This document shows, one piece after another, positions 47,388-57,200 of a stretch of DNA of 64,000 nucleotides (within the stretch, counting starts at the first letter, position 1; each line of letters starts with the position of its first letter). A program made the position numbers and the translations under genes. Location of the stretch: positions 4,861,501 to 4,925,500 of the forward strand of contig NZ_JAHSTX010000001.1 in assembly GCF_019145375.1 (NCBI RefSeq), read 5' to 3'. This stretch comes from Pseudomonas triticicola. Its GTDB lineage: Bacteria > Pseudomonadota > Gammaproteobacteria > Pseudomonadales > Pseudomonadaceae. The notes under the pieces are model-generated. The model did not search any database, was not told the origin of the DNA, and saw only the letters and a program-made list of their open reading frames with translations.

Positions 47388-47771
47388 ATGAGCGATATCC
47401 CTGCCGAACTGCGTTTTGCCGAAAGTCATGAATGGGCGCGTCTGGAAGCTGACGGCACTGTCACCGTGGGCATCAGCGATCACGCGCAGGAAGCGCTGGG
47501 CGACGTGGTGTTCGTCGAGCTGACCGAAGTCGGCAAGGTGTTCGCCGCCGGTGATCAATCCGGCGTGGTCGAGTCGGTGAAAGCCGCCTCCGACATCTAC
47601 GCCCCGGTCAGCGGTGAGGTCATCGCGATCAACGAAGACCTGGGCGGCTCGCCCGAGCTGCTGAACTCCGACCCGTACGGCGCGTGGATCTTCAAGCTCA
47701 AGCCAAGCGACAAGGCCGAGCTGGACAACCTGCTGGATGCTGCTGGGTACAAGGCTGCAATCGGCGAGTAA
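47388..47771 (+). CDS. gcvH: Glycine cleavage system H protein
   Basis: A 127-residue lipoyl carrier that shuttles the aminomethyl group between GcvP, GcvT and lipoamide dehydrogenase. The lipoylated lysine is K65 in [18 protein letters not shown]. The opening [17 protein letters not shown] is standard. It starts 47 bases after gcvT behind CCGAGGAACCGAAG and is closed by an intrinsic terminator, so gcvP depends on its own promoter or read-through. Confidence 0.97.
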   Translation: MSDIPAELRFAESHEWARLEADGTVTVGISDHAQEALGDVVFVELTEVGKVFAAGDQSGVVESVKAASDIYAPVSGEVIAINEDLGGSPELLNSDPYGAWIFKLKPSDKAELDNLLDAAGYKAAIGE

Positions 47772-47787
47772 GTCGCCGGCAACACTC

Positions 47788-47815
47788 AAAGCCCCGATTC
47801 GTCGGGGCTTTTTTA
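47788..47815 (+). terminator. Intrinsic terminator after gcvH
   Basis: AAAGCCCCGA-ttcg-TCGGGGCTTTTTT hairpin, the T-run reading in the gene direction. Confidence 0.9.
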
Positions 47816-47834
47816 TGGGCGCCGAATATCCCTT

Positions 47835-47925
47835 TGTGGGAGCGAGCCTGCTCGCGAAAGCGCCATATCAGTCAATGCCAAGGTTTCTGAAACACCGCTT
47901 TCGCGAGCAGGCTCGCTCCCACAGG
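47835..47925. repeat. Paired REP element, family A (opposite orientation)
   Basis: Here the pair reads GTGGGAGCGAGCCTGCTCGC first and GCGAGCAGGCTCGCTCCCAC second, with a 40-base spacer, i.e. the mirror arrangement of 13795, 21262, 35731 and 43041. It separates gcvH from gcvP. Confidence 0.88.
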
Positions 47926-48007
47926 GGCGGCGTGATCTTGAAAATTCGCCTGCTATGCTGGTTTGACCGTGTCGATTGACGCCAAGCGCCAGCCAGGAGA
48001 GCCCGTC

Positions 48008-50881
48008 ATGTCCCAGTCGCCGTCCCTGAGCCAGTTACGCGATCCCGAAGCCTTTCTGCGCCGCCACCTCGGCCCGGATGCCGCCGAGCAGCAAGCGATG
48101 CTCGACAGCCTCGGCCTGGGCAGTCGCGCCGAGCTGATCGAGCAGACCGTGCCGCCGGGCATTCGCTTCAATCGCGCACTGGATCTGCCGCCGGCCCTCG
48201 ACGAACAGGCTGCACTGGCGAAGCTGCGCGGTTATGCCGAGCAGAATCAGCTGTTCACCAGCCTGATCGGTATGGGCTACCACGGCACCGTCACGCCAAC
48301 CGTCATTTTGCGCAACGTGCTGGAAAATCCCGGCTGGTACACCGCGTACACCCCATACCAACCAGAAATCGCTCAAGGCCGGCTTGAAGCGCTGCTGAAT
48401 TTTCAGCAACTGACCATCGACCTCACCGGCCTGGAACTGGCCAACGCCTCGCTGCTCGATGAGGCTACCGCAGCGGCCGAAGCCATGGCTTTGGCCAAGC
48501 GCGTGGCGAAGTCGAAGAGCAATCTGTTTTTTGTGGATGAAAATTGCCATCCGCAAACTCTCTCCGTGGTACAGACCCGCGCCGAAGGTTTCGGCTTCGA
48601 GCTGATCGTCGACGCGGTGGATAACCTGGCGCAGCACGAGGTGTTCGGCGCGCTGCTGCAATATCCGGACACCCACGGCGAAATCCGCGATCTCAAACCC
48701 TTGATCAACCACCTGCACGCGCAACAGGCCCTGGCCTGTGTCGCCACCGATTTGCTCAGCCTGCTGGTGCTGACGCCGCCGGGTGAGTTGGGGGCCGATG
48801 TGGTGTTCGGTTCGTCCCAGCGTTTCGGTGTGCCGATGGGGTATGGCGGGCCGCACGCGGCGTTCTTCGCCAGCCGCGAAGAGTACAAGAGGGCGATTCC
48901 GGGGCGGATCATCGGTGTGTCGAAAGATGCTCGCGGCAACGTCGCGCTGCGCATGGCCCTGCAGACCCGCGAGCAACACATCCGCCGCGAGAAAGCCAAT
49001 TCGAACATATGCACAGCGCAGGTACTGCTGGCCAATATCGCCAGTTGCTACGCGGTGTATCACGGCCCCGAGGGCTTGAAGCGTATCGCCCAGCGCGTGC
49101 ATCGCCTGACCTGCATCCTCGCCGCGGGACTCGAGCGCAACGGCATCAAACGGCTCAACAGGCAGTTCTTCGACACGCTGACTCTGGAGGTCGGCGGTGC
49201 GCAAACGGCGATCATCGAAAGTGCTCAGGCAGCGCAGATCAACCTGCGCATTCTTGGTCGCGGCCGCGTCGGTCTGAGTCTGGACGAGACCTGTGATGAA
49301 CACACCGTGGCGAAACTGTTCGATGTGCTGCTCGGCGCCGATCACGGCCTGAGCGTTGATGCGCTTGATGCGCAGGACATCGCCTCGGGAATTCCCGACG
49401 AACTCCAGCGCAGTACGCCGTACCTGCAACATCCGGTGTTCAACGCTCACCACAGCGAAACCGAGATGCTGCGTTACCTCAAACAGCTGGAAAACAAGGA
49501 TCTGGCGCTCAACCAATCGATGATCCCGCTAGGCTCGTGCACGATGAAACTCAACGCCACCAGCGAGATGATCCCGATTACCTGGCCGCAGTTCGCCCAT
49601 CTGCATCCGTTTGTGCCGAGGGAGCAGGCTGTCGGTTACACGCTGATGATCGAAGAGCTTGAGCGTTGGTTGTGTGCGATTACCGGTTTCGATGCGATCT
49701 GCATGCAGCCCAACTCCGGCGCGCAGGGCGAGTACGCCGGGCTCCTGGCGATCCGTAAATATCACGAGAGCCGGAAGGAAGGCGCGCGGGATATCTGCCT
49801 GATTCCGTCCTCGGCCCACGGCACCAATCCAGCGTCGGCGCAGATGGCCGGGATGCGTGTGGTGATTGTTGAATGCGATGAGGCGGGCAATGTCGATCTG
49901 GAGGATTTGAAAGCAAAAGCCGCCGAGGCTGGGGATAAGTTGTCATGCCTTATGGCGACCTACCCATCGACCCACGGCGTGTACGAAGAAGGCATCAGCG
50001 AGATCTGCGAGGTTATCCACAAGCACGGCGGTCAGGTGTACATGGACGGCGCCAACCTCAATGCGCAGGTCGGGCTGGCACGGCCGGCGGACATCGGTGC
50101 CGACGTGTCGCACATGAATTTGCACAAGACCTTCTGCATTCCCCATGGCGGCGGCGGGCCGGGCATGGGCCCGATCGGGGTTCGCGCGCATCTGGCGCCG
50201 TTCGTCGCCAACCATCCGGTGGTGCCGATTGACGGGCCGCTGGCACAGAACGGCGCAGTCAGCGCAGCGCCGTGGGGCAGTGCGAGCATTTTGCCGATCA
50301 GCTGGATGTACATCGCCATGATGGGGCCGCAACTGGCGGACGCCAGCGAGGTGGCGATTCTGGCGGCGAATTATCTGGCGCAGCATTTATCCGGCGCGTT
50401 TGCGGTGCTGTATACCGGGCGCAATGGCCGGGTGGCGCATGAATGCATTCTTGATCTGCGCCCGCTGAAGGCGCAGACCGGCATCAGCGAGGAAGACGTC
50501 GCCAAGCGTCTGATGGATTACGGCTTCCACGCGCCGACCATGTCCTTCCCGGTGCCAGGGACGTTGATGGTCGAGCCGACCGAGAGCGAGTCCAAGGCAG
50601 AGCTCGACCGCTTCATCGCGGCGATGCTGAGCATTCGCGCCGAGATCAATGAAGTGCAGAAGGGCAACTGGCCGGGCGAAGACAACCCGCTCAAACGCGC
50701 GCCGCATACCTTGGCCGATGTCACTGGGATCTGGGAGCGACCCTACAGTGTCGAACAGGCCATCACCCCGGATGCGCACACACGCTTGCACAAATATTGG
50801 CCGGCGGTGAATCGGGTGGATAACGTCTACGGCGATCGCAACCTGTATTGCGCGTGTGTGCCGGTGGATGATTACCGCTGA
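48008..50881 (+). CDS. gcvP: Glycine dehydrogenase (decarboxylating), GcvP
   Basis: A 957-residue pyridoxal-phosphate enzyme. It decarboxylates glycine and passes the aminomethyl group to GcvH. Both halves of the fused P-protein are present. The PLP lysine is K707 in [20 protein letters not shown] (K706 in E. coli). [17 protein letters not shown] and [15 protein letters not shown] bind the cofactor. The ATG at 48008 follows CAGGAGAG; a GTG-type start 15 codons upstream (47963) is less likely. Pseudomonas genomes usually have two gcv clusters; this one lacks serine hydroxymethyltransferase and lipoamide dehydrogenase genes next to it. Confidence 0.97.
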   Translation: MSQSPSLSQLRDPEAFLRRHLGPDAAEQQAMLDSLGLGSRAELIEQTVPPGIRFNRALDLPPALDEQAALAKLRGYAEQNQLFTSLIGMGYHGTVTPTVILRNVLENPGWYTAYTPYQPEIAQGRLEALLNFQQLTIDLTGLELANASLLDEATAAAEAMALAKRVAKSKSNLFFVDENCHPQTLSVVQTRAEGFGFELIVDAVDNLAQHEVFGALLQYPDTHGEIRDLKPLINHLHAQQALACVATDLLSLLVLTPPGELGADVVFGSSQRFGVPMGYGGPHAAFFASREEYKRAIPGRIIGVSKDARGNVALRMALQTREQHIRREKANSNICTAQVLLANIASCYAVYHGPEGLKRIAQRVHRLTCILAAGLERNGIKRLNRQFFDTLTLEVGGAQTAIIESAQAAQINLRILGRGRVGLSLDETCDEHTVAKLFDVLLGADHGLSVDALDAQDIASGIPDELQRSTPYLQHPVFNAHHSETEMLRYLKQLENKDLALNQSMIPLGSCTMKLNATSEMIPITWPQFAHLHPFVPREQAVGYTLMIEELERWLCAITGFDAICMQPNSGAQGEYAGLLAIRKYHESRKEGARDICLIPSSAHGTNPASAQMAGMRVVIVECDEAGNVDLEDLKAKAAEAGDKLSCLMATYPSTHGVYEEGISEICEVIHKHGGQVYMDGANLNAQVGLARPADIGADVSHMNLHKTFCIPHGGGGPGMGPIGVRAHLAPFVANHPVVPIDGPLAQNGAVSAAPWGSASILPISWMYIAMMGPQLADASEVAILAANYLAQHLSGAFAVLYTGRNGRVAHECILDLRPLKAQTGISEEDVAKRLMDYGFHAPTMSFPVPGTLMVEPTESESKAELDRFIAAMLSIRAEINEVQKGNWPGEDNPLKRAPHTLADVTGIWERPYSVEQAITPDAHTRLHKYWPAVNRVDNVYGDRNLYCACVPVDDYR

Positions 50882-50902
50882 TCTCTAAATCCACCACCGC
50901 CC

Positions 50903-50993
50903 CTGTGGGAGCGAGCCTGCTCGCGAAAGCAATCGTCCAGCCAGCGTTTTCGGTGACTGGCTCACCGCTTTCGCGAGCAGGCTCGCTCCCACC
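50903..50993. repeat. Paired REP element, family A (opposite orientation)
   Basis: TGTGGGAGCGAGCCTGCTCG and its inverted copy with a 40-base spacer, between convergent gcvP and the DUF2388 gene. Confidence 0.88.
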
Positions 50994-51022
50994 GGGTTTT
51001 GTATTGGGTTCAGAAGACAGGC

Positions 51023-51056
51023 AAAAAAATGCCGCTCGTTTGAGCGGCATTTTTGT
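51023..51056. terminator. Intrinsic terminator, DUF2388 gene (and gcvP)
   Basis: AAAAATGCCGCTC-gttt-GAGCGGCATTTTT, symmetric A/T flanks, between convergent genes. Confidence 0.9.
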
Positions 51057-51373
51057 TACTCGGAAGCCACGGCGTTCTTCGCCAGAATCGCGTTCGCCAG
51101 TTCCATGTCCGAAGCCTGGAGGCCAGGGTTGTCGGCGCGGACTTTCTGCATCGCTGCTTCCAGATACGGGCCACGGATGCCGCCGTCGCTGGCGACGAAG
51201 CTGCCGGCGTCGTCCTGGGCGGCGACGATCAGCTTGTGATCCTTGAACGTCAGGTAGGTCGAACCGGTGGTGGCGCCGGAGGAGATGACGTTACGCCAAA
51301 AGCTGTCCGCCATGGCCGAACCAACGGGAAGCGACAGCAGGGCCAAGGTGGCGACAGCGAGTTTGAGACGCAT
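51056..51373 (-). CDS. DUF2388 family exported protein
   Basis: A 105-residue protein with a signal peptide (MRLKLAVATLALLSLPVGSAMA) and a small mature domain beginning DSFWRNVISSGATTGSTYLT. This matches the DUF2388 (TIGR02448) family, found mainly in pseudomonads and often in several paralogues. It is periplasmic by prediction, and no function is known. It is convergent with gcvP and follows the GspE-like gene in the opposite direction to argE. Confidence 0.87.
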   Translation of the reverse strand: MRLKLAVATLALLSLPVGSAMADSFWRNVISSGATTGSTYLTFKDHKLIVAAQDDAGSFVASDGGIRGPYLEAAMQKVRADNPGLQASDMELANAILAKNAVASE

Positions 51374-51440
51374 GATGAGGTGACTCCTGGGATTGACTAC
51401 GGCGTTGGATAGCCGATCCCCGATCCAGTTCCGTGCTGAA

Positions 51441-53225
51441 TTATTTCAACTCACTTTGCGGTGTCACCCGCAGCACTTCCTCCACCGTGGTCAGCCCCGC
51501 CGCAACTTTCTGCGCACCGGACAGGCGCAGGCTGCGCATGCCTTCCTTGAAGGCCTGACGCCTGATCGCGGTGAGGTCGGTATCCGGGGTGATCAGCGCT
51601 TTGAGGCTGTCGCTCAGCTGCATGATTTCGTACACGCCGGCGCGGCCGCGATAGCCGGTGTCGCGGCATTCCAGGCAACCGATCGCTCGCTGCGCATTGC
51701 TCGGCAGCGGCGCCTGCCAGGGCCGGGTCAGGGTTTGCCAGTCTTCATCCTCGAGCGTCAGCGGCGCCTTGCAGTGCGGGCACAAGGTTCGCACCAGACG
51801 CTGAGCCATCACGCCCAATACGGTCGCTTTGATCAGGTAATGCGGCACGCCGAGTTCGAGCAAACGGCTGATGGCGCTCGGCGCATCGTTGGTGTGCAGC
51901 GTCGATAGGACCAAGTGCCCGGTGAGCGCGGCCTGAATCGCCATTTCCGCAGTTTCCAGATCGCGGATCTCGCCGATCATGATGATATCCGGGTCCTGCC
52001 GCATCAGCGCGCGCACCCCGGCGGCGAAAGTCAGCTCAATGTTGTGCTGCACCTGCATCTGGTTGAAGGCCGGCTCGACCATTTCGATCGGGTCTTCGAT
52101 GGTGCAGAGGTTGACCTCCGGCGTCGCCAGTTTTTTCAGCGTGGTGTACAGGGTGGTGGTCTTGCCCGAACCGGTCGGCCCGGTGACCAGAATGATGCCA
52201 TTGGGCTGGCGGGTCATATCCTGCCAGCGGCGCAGGTCGTCGGCGCTGAAACCCAACTGGTCGAAATTCTTCAGCAGCACTTCCGGATCGAAAATCCGCA
52301 TGACCATTTTTTCGCCGAACGCTGTCGGCAAGGTCGACAGCCGCAACTCCACTTCGCCGCCGTCCGGGGTCTTGGTCTTGACCCGGCCATCCTGGGGTTT
52401 GCGCTTTTCCGCGACGTTCATGCGGCCAAGACTTTTCAGGCGGCTGACGATCGCCATGGTCACCTGCGGCGGGAATTGATAGACGTTGTGCAGCACGCCG
52501 TCGATGCGAAAGCGCACGGTGCCGTGCTCGCGGCGCGGTTCGATGTGGATATCGCTGGCGCGCTGCTGGAAGGCGTACTGGAACAGCCAGTCGACGATGT
52601 TGACGATGTGCGCGTCGTTGGCGTCCGGCTCCTGGTCGCTGGCGCCGAGGTTGAGCAGTTGTTCGAAGTTGCCGAGGTTGCCGCCCTGGGCGTCGGCATT
52701 GCTGGCGCCGCTGACCGATTTGGCCAGCCGGAAAAACTCGACGCTGAAGCGCTGGATGTCCACCGGGTTGGCCACGACACGTTTGATCGGCAGCTTCAAT
52801 ACGTGGGTCAGGTCGGCTTCCCAACCGCTGACGTAGGGCTGAGCGCTGGCCACGGTGACCGAGTCGCGGTCCACGGCGACGGCGAGAATCTTGTGGCGCT
52901 GGGCGAAGGCGTAGGACATCAGCGGCGTGATCGCCGCGACATTGATTTTCAGCGGATCAATGCGCAAGTACGGCTGACCGGCCTGTTGCGCCAGCCACAG
53001 GGTCAGGCTTTCCAGATCCAGATGTTTGCCCGGACGGCTGAGGTCGTCGAGTTGCTGGCTGGCGATGAATTCCAGCGGATGCATCTGCCCGTGAGCCGCA
53101 TGGCGACGGCGGGCATTGAGCGCCTGTTCCGCCGCGTCCTGGCAGATGAAGCCTTGGGCGACCAGTTCTCGCAACACATCGTTGAGGTCCAGCCAGCGGT
53201 CCTGAGTGACAAATTGAACGGACAT
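51441..53225 (-). CDS. GspE/PulE/PilB-family secretion ATPase, orphan
   Basis: A 594-residue ATPase. The N-terminal part (about 10-120) resembles an MshEN/T2SSE_N domain, with RELVAQGFICQDAAEQAL, a fold that in MshE binds cyclic di-GMP. The ATPase core has ASDIHIEPR, Walker A GPTGSGKTTTLY near residue 350, Asp box TIEDPIEM, Walker B IIMIGEIRDLETAEMA and the His box LSTLHTNDAPSA. A zinc-type CPHC...CLEC tetracysteine lies near 480-520. Such ATPases drive type II secretion or type IV pilus assembly, but no secretin, pilin or platform gene is near, so its machine is unknown. The ATG at 53225 has a GAAAGGAAAG Shine-Dalgarno-like tract. Confidence 0.9.
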   Translation of the reverse strand: MSVQFVTQDRWLDLNDVLRELVAQGFICQDAAEQALNARRRHAAHGQMHPLEFIASQQLDDLSRPGKHLDLESLTLWLAQQAGQPYLRIDPLKINVAAITPLMSYAFAQRHKILAVAVDRDSVTVASAQPYVSGWEADLTHVLKLPIKRVVANPVDIQRFSVEFFRLAKSVSGASNADAQGGNLGNFEQLLNLGASDQEPDANDAHIVNIVDWLFQYAFQQRASDIHIEPRREHGTVRFRIDGVLHNVYQFPPQVTMAIVSRLKSLGRMNVAEKRKPQDGRVKTKTPDGGEVELRLSTLPTAFGEKMVMRIFDPEVLLKNFDQLGFSADDLRRWQDMTRQPNGIILVTGPTGSGKTTTLYTTLKKLATPEVNLCTIEDPIEMVEPAFNQMQVQHNIELTFAAGVRALMRQDPDIIMIGEIRDLETAEMAIQAALTGHLVLSTLHTNDAPSAISRLLELGVPHYLIKATVLGVMAQRLVRTLCPHCKAPLTLEDEDWQTLTRPWQAPLPSNAQRAIGCLECRDTGYRGRAGVYEIMQLSDSLKALITPDTDLTAIRRQAFKEGMRSLRLSGAQKVAAGLTTVEEVLRVTPQSELK

Positions 53226-53317
53226 GCGGCTTTCCTTTTTGAGCGTCATGCGCAAAAGGATAGTCGTGGCCCCGCTGACCGTTGGGCCACTACCCGACGA
53301 AGCCGTTGCCGGATTTG

Positions 53318-53656
53318 TCAGCCGGCAGCCTGGGCGGGCGCCTGCCACGCCGCGTCGGCGTTGTGCAGGTCCACCGCGCAGACGCTGATCAGGTTGCGCA
53401 GTTTTTCCGCGATCACTTGCGCGCGATGCCAACTCAGGCCGCTCATGAGCAGATCGATCGACAGCAGATCGTCCTGGCGCTGGACGTTGACCTGCTCCGG
53501 GGTCAGAAACTGCAAAGCGAACAGATTCAGCACGCGCACCAGCAGATCCGGCTCGGCCTCGGCGAGGATTTGATATTGCGCCAGGCAGTGGGCGTTGTTG
53601 ACGTTCCAGACATCAGCGCGGGCGGCGGGGCTGTTTACGGCTTCAAGGTGCGGCAT
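53318..53656 (-). CDS. Hypothetical protein, 112 residues
   Basis: MPHLEAVNSPAARADVWNVN opens a small soluble protein. The middle part (QYQILAEAEPDLLVRVLNLF and PEQVNVQRQDDLLSIDLLMS) looks like a small alpha/beta domain, reminiscent of ACT-type regulatory folds, but I do not recognise the family with certainty. The gene starts 126 bases from the divergent Lrp-type regulator, so regulation by it is possible. It ends 92 bases before the GspE-like ATPase gene on the same strand. No signal peptide or membrane helix is evident. Confidence 0.72.
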   Translation of the reverse strand: MPHLEAVNSPAARADVWNVNNAHCLAQYQILAEAEPDLLVRVLNLFALQFLTPEQVNVQRQDDLLSIDLLMSGLSWHRAQVIAEKLRNLISVCAVDLHNADAAWQAPAQAAG

Positions 53657-53782
53657 GGCGAGTCTCCAAAATCACTGGAGAAATTTTTACATTCGGTGCG
53701 GGGTATTTCTTGGCTATGATCGGCGTCTGAGCGGGTTTATCGAAAGAGTTGATTCGTGAAAGCTGATCTTTGAGGATTTTTT

Positions 53783-54247
53783 ATGCACAGCGAGCTGGAC
53801 GCCTACGACCGCAAGATCCTCGCCTTGCTGCAGGAAGACGCTTCACTGTCGAGCGCGCAGATCGCCGAGCAGGTGGGCCTGTCGCAATCGCCGTGCTGGC
53901 GGCGGATTCAGCGGATGAAGGAGGAGGGCATCATTCGCGGCCAGGTGACCTTGCTGGATCGCAAGAAGATCGGCCTGAACACGCAGATCTTCGCCGAAAT
54001 CAAACTCAACGCCCACGGCCGCTCGAACTTCACCGAGTTCACCGAGGCGATTCGCGGCTTTCCGGAAGTGCTGGAGTGTTATGTGCTGATGGGGGCGGTG
54101 GATTTCATGCTGCGCATTGTCGCGGCGGATATCGAGGCGTACGAGCGGTTCTTTTTCGAGAAGCTGTCGCTGGTGCCGGGGATACAGGAAGTGAATTCGA
54201 TCGTGGCGCTGTCGGAGATCAAGTCCACCACCAGCCTGCCGGTCTAG
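53783..54247 (+). CDS. Lrp/AsnC-family transcriptional regulator
   Basis: A 154-residue regulator. The N-terminal winged HTH contains LDAYDRKILALLQEDASLSS and AQIAEQVGLSQSPCWRRIQR. The C-terminal RAM domain has VLECYVLMGAVDFMLRIVAA and GIQEVNSIVALSEIKSTTS, where an amino acid effector would bind. The TTSLPV ending is the usual Lrp-type C-terminus. The targets are unknown; the divergent hypothetical gene is the closest candidate. It is followed by a REP element. Confidence 0.92.
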   Translation: MHSELDAYDRKILALLQEDASLSSAQIAEQVGLSQSPCWRRIQRMKEEGIIRGQVTLLDRKKIGLNTQIFAEIKLNAHGRSNFTEFTEAIRGFPEVLECYVLMGAVDFMLRIVAADIEAYERFFFEKLSLVPGIQEVNSIVALSEIKSTTSLPV

Positions 54248-54259
54248 TGCGGATGGCCT

Positions 54260-54363
54260 TTGTGGCGAGGGGATTTATCCCCGCTGGGCTGCGCAGCAGT
54301 CCCCGCTTTTTTAAGAACGGGGCCGCTTTGCGACCCAGCGGGGATGAATCCCCTCGCCACAGG
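54260..54363. repeat. Paired REP element, family D
   Basis: TGTGGCGAGGGGATTTATCC / GGATGAATCCCCTCGCCACA inverted copies with GCGCAGCAGT/GCTTTGCG inner arms. It occupies the whole gap between the Lrp-type and CYTH genes. Confidence 0.87.
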
Positions 54364-54367
54364 GTCA

Positions 54368-55738
54368 TCACATGCGCAGCAGGATTTTCCAGGCGCGATT
54401 CTGGTACACCGCAATCGCCTGATGCTTGCGTGCATCGAGCAGTTCGTCGGTGATGGTCGGCTCGTTGGCCAGTTGCGCCAGTTTGTTCAGCTCACCGTAC
54501 AGGCGATCCATTTCCGGGATGTCCAGCACGTTGCGCGCATGGTGCAACCAGACCTGAATGCGTTCGATACGCGGCAGTTGTTCAGCAAGATCTTCCGGCT
54601 GCTGCTGATAGCGTTGCAGCTGCAGAGCAGTGGCTTCTTCGCCCAGCAGACGCGGCAACCAGCTGTGCAGTTGCGCGTCACCCTGACGGTTGCCACGGGT
54701 GTTGCGGTCGGCAGTCCAGGTGCGGGCCAGCAGCCAGCGTGAAGCGTTCAGCGAGAACTGGCCCCAGCGCGGGTCTTCCAGCTCTTCGAGGAACTGCTCA
54801 GGCGCGGCTTTGCGCACGTCTTCGTCTTCGATGCCGACCTGCACCAACGGGCGCCAGTCTTCCAGCAAGGCATCGAGGGCCACGCGCAAATCGTGGGTCG
54901 ACTGACGCGGCGCCGCCTGGCCGAGGCTGCTGAGCAGGGCGCGCATTTCCGCGAGGTTCTCGACCCAGTCCTGCAGCAGACGCCAGTGGCCGTTGAAGCG
55001 ATATTGTTCGGCCAGACGCTGGCTGCTGCCGAGCAGATGCCAGCTCAGCGCGGCGAAGGCGTCGTCGAGACGGGTTTCAGTGGTCAGCTGCGGCGCTGGC
55101 AGGCTCAGCGAGTAGCTGTTGGCGTCGTGCAGGCGATAACCACGCTCGGCCTTGCTGATATCGCATGGCATCAGCGCCAGGGTTTCGGCCAGTTCGGCAG
55201 CCAGTTCCAGCAGCGCCGCAGGCTCGCCTTCGCGCAGCTCCAGTTCCAGCTCGCAGATTTCTTCCTTCTGCTTGCCAACCACCACGTGACCGAGGTCCAG
55301 CGCGGCTTCGATGACCACTTTGGTCTTGCCACGGCCCCAGGCGATTTCGGCGCGCTCGCGGACGAAATCGGTGGTGAAGATCGGCTTGAGGGTTTTCTTG
55401 TCCAGCTCGGCCAGTGCCTCGGGCCAGCATTCGCCGTCGAGTTTCTTTACGTCGAGCTTGGCTTTCGGGAGTTTCCAGTCGTACTCGTTACGCTCGGACA
55501 GACCGGCGACGCTCTGGCCACGGGTCTTGAGGGTCTGAATCACTTCGTCACCGTCCTTGCGCAGGCGCAGTGCGACTTTGGCCTGGGCGAGGTCGCGCTC
55601 GGGGGTGTCGAAGTACTGGTTCATCAACTCACGGCGTTCCCAGCCACTTTTGTTGCGTTTCTTCAGCAGCGGGTGCTCGCGCAGGGCAGCGAGGGTTTCG
55701 CGGCTGACGCGGAGTTTGATTTCAGTTTCTTTTTGCAT
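54368..55738 (-). CDS. CYTH-CHAD domain protein, inorganic triphosphatase (YgiF-like)
   Basis: A 456-residue two-domain protein. The N-terminal CYTH domain (1-200) has the ExExK signature E4-T-E6-I-K8. Alternating charged strands line the catalytic tunnel (VALRLRKDGDEVIQTLKTRG). The C-terminal CHAD domain (about 225-456) is helical and rich in His, Arg and acidic residues (STHDLRVALDALLEDWRPLV). E. coli YgiF hydrolyses inorganic triphosphate; CHAD domains bind polyphosphate, which fits with ppk and ppx elsewhere in the window. Activity here is inferred from the family. Confidence 0.92.
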   Translation of the reverse strand: MQKETEIKLRVSRETLAALREHPLLKKRNKSGWERRELMNQYFDTPERDLAQAKVALRLRKDGDEVIQTLKTRGQSVAGLSERNEYDWKLPKAKLDVKKLDGECWPEALAELDKKTLKPIFTTDFVRERAEIAWGRGKTKVVIEAALDLGHVVVGKQKEEICELELELREGEPAALLELAAELAETLALMPCDISKAERGYRLHDANSYSLSLPAPQLTTETRLDDAFAALSWHLLGSSQRLAEQYRFNGHWRLLQDWVENLAEMRALLSSLGQAAPRQSTHDLRVALDALLEDWRPLVQVGIEDEDVRKAAPEQFLEELEDPRWGQFSLNASRWLLARTWTADRNTRGNRQGDAQLHSWLPRLLGEEATALQLQRYQQQPEDLAEQLPRIERIQVWLHHARNVLDIPEMDRLYGELNKLAQLANEPTITDELLDARKHQAIAVYQNRAWKILLRM

Positions 55739-55894
55739 GGCCGGAACATCCAGAATCGGGAGCGCAGCCGGGGGAATGTGTGGCTGCCAAGGCCGTGCAG
55801 TGTACAGGAGTCAAACTTCCTACGCCCTGCGGCGGTTTATTCCGCGCGCCGGATGGTTCTATAGTGGGCCTCAATCCGGGACCTGGAGTCAGTG

Positions 55895-57049
55895 ATGCCA
55901 TTGCCGTCCATGCAAGACCAGTTCGCCGCGCTGATTGCCGCGCCATCGGTCAGCTGTACCCAACCGAACCTGGATCAGTCCAACCGCGCCGTCATCGATC
56001 TGCTGGCGGGCTGGCTCGGTGACCTGGGTTTCAGCTGCGATATCCAGCAGGTCAGCCCCGGCAAATTCAATCTGCTCGCCAGTTTCGGCAGCGGCCCCGG
56101 CGGCCTGGTGCTGGCCGGGCACAGCGACACCGTGCCTTATGACGATGCGTTGTGGCAGACCGATCCGCTGAAGCTCACCGAAGTCGACGGTCGCTGGGTC
56201 GGGCTGGGCAGTTGTGACATGAAGGGCTTCTTCGCGCTGATCATCGAAGCCGTGCGGCCGCTGCTCGATCAGCCGTTCAAGCAACCGCTGCTGATCCTCG
56301 CCACCTGCGACGAAGAAAGCTCGATGTCCGGCGCCCGCGCACTGGCCGAGGCCGGGCAACCGTTGGGCCGCGCGGCGGTGATCGGCGAGCCGACCGGGCT
56401 CAAGCCGATTCGCATGCACAAAGGCATCATGATGGAGCGCATCGACATCCTCGGGCAGAGCGGCCACTCGTCTGATCCGCGTCTGGGCCACAGCGCGCTT
56501 GAAGCGATGCACGATGCCATCGGCGAACTGCGTGGTTTGCGCCTGTTGTGGCAGCGCGAATTCAGCAATCCACAATTCAGCGTGCCGCAACCGACGATGA
56601 ACTTCGGTTGCATTCATGGCGGCGACAATCCCAATCGCATCTGCGGCCAGTGTTCGCTGGAGTTCGACCTGCGGCCGCTGCCGGGCATGGACCCGAACCT
56701 GCTGCGCGCGGAAATCCTGCGCAAGCTCAATCCGGTGGCCGAGCGGCATAAGGTGAAGATCGATTACCGACCGCTGTTCCCGGAAGTACCGCCGTTCGAA
56801 CAGTCCGAGGATGCCGAACTGGTGCGCATCGCTGAAAAGCTCACCGGCCATTGCGCCGAAGCAGTAGCGTTCGGCACCGAAGCGCCTTATCTTCAGCGCC
56901 TCGGCTGCGAAACCATCGTCCTCGGCCCCGGCGACATTGCCTGCGCGCATCAACCCGGCGAGTACCTTGAAATGTCACGTTTGCAGCCTACCGTGCATCT
57001 GATTCGGCAGTTGATTGAACATTACTGCCTGACGACAGACGAACGATGA
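55895..57049 (+). CDS. argE: Acetylornithine deacetylase ArgE
   Basis: A 384-residue M20-family zinc amidohydrolase. It cleaves N-acetylornithine to ornithine, and so works with the acetylation by ArgA encoded next. Metal ligands are visible at H76 and D78 (LAGHSDTVPYD), D108 (GSCDMKGFFA) and E140-E141 (CDEESSMSG). ACAHQPGEYLE near the C-terminus holds the last His. The ATG at 55895 is three bases after an in-frame GTG. Pseudomonads also use ArgJ for acetyl recycling, so ArgE need not be the only route. Confidence 0.93.
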   Translation: MPLPSMQDQFAALIAAPSVSCTQPNLDQSNRAVIDLLAGWLGDLGFSCDIQQVSPGKFNLLASFGSGPGGLVLAGHSDTVPYDDALWQTDPLKLTEVDGRWVGLGSCDMKGFFALIIEAVRPLLDQPFKQPLLILATCDEESSMSGARALAEAGQPLGRAAVIGEPTGLKPIRMHKGIMMERIDILGQSGHSSDPRLGHSALEAMHDAIGELRGLRLLWQREFSNPQFSVPQPTMNFGCIHGGDNPNRICGQCSLEFDLRPLPGMDPNLLRAEILRKLNPVAERHKVKIDYRPLFPEVPPFEQSEDAELVRIAEKLTGHCAEAVAFGTEAPYLQRLGCETIVLGPGDIACAHQPGEYLEMSRLQPTVHLIRQLIEHYCLTTDER

Positions 57050-57057
57050 CGGCCCTA

Positions 57058-57147
57058 TGTGGGAGCGAGCCTGCTCGCGAAAGCGTTTTGTCAGTCGCCA
57101 CAGATGAACCTGATCCACCGCTTTCGCGAGCAGGCTCGCTGCCACTG
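57058..57147. repeat. Paired REP element, family A (opposite orientation)
   Basis: TGTGGGAGCGAGCCTGCTCG and GCGAGCAGGCTCGCTGCCAC with a spacer of about 40 bases, between argE and argA. Confidence 0.87.
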
Positions 57148-57200
57148 GGTTAAATGTCTTGCATCAACCCGGTAAATTGCCTGCACCACAACCCGTATTC

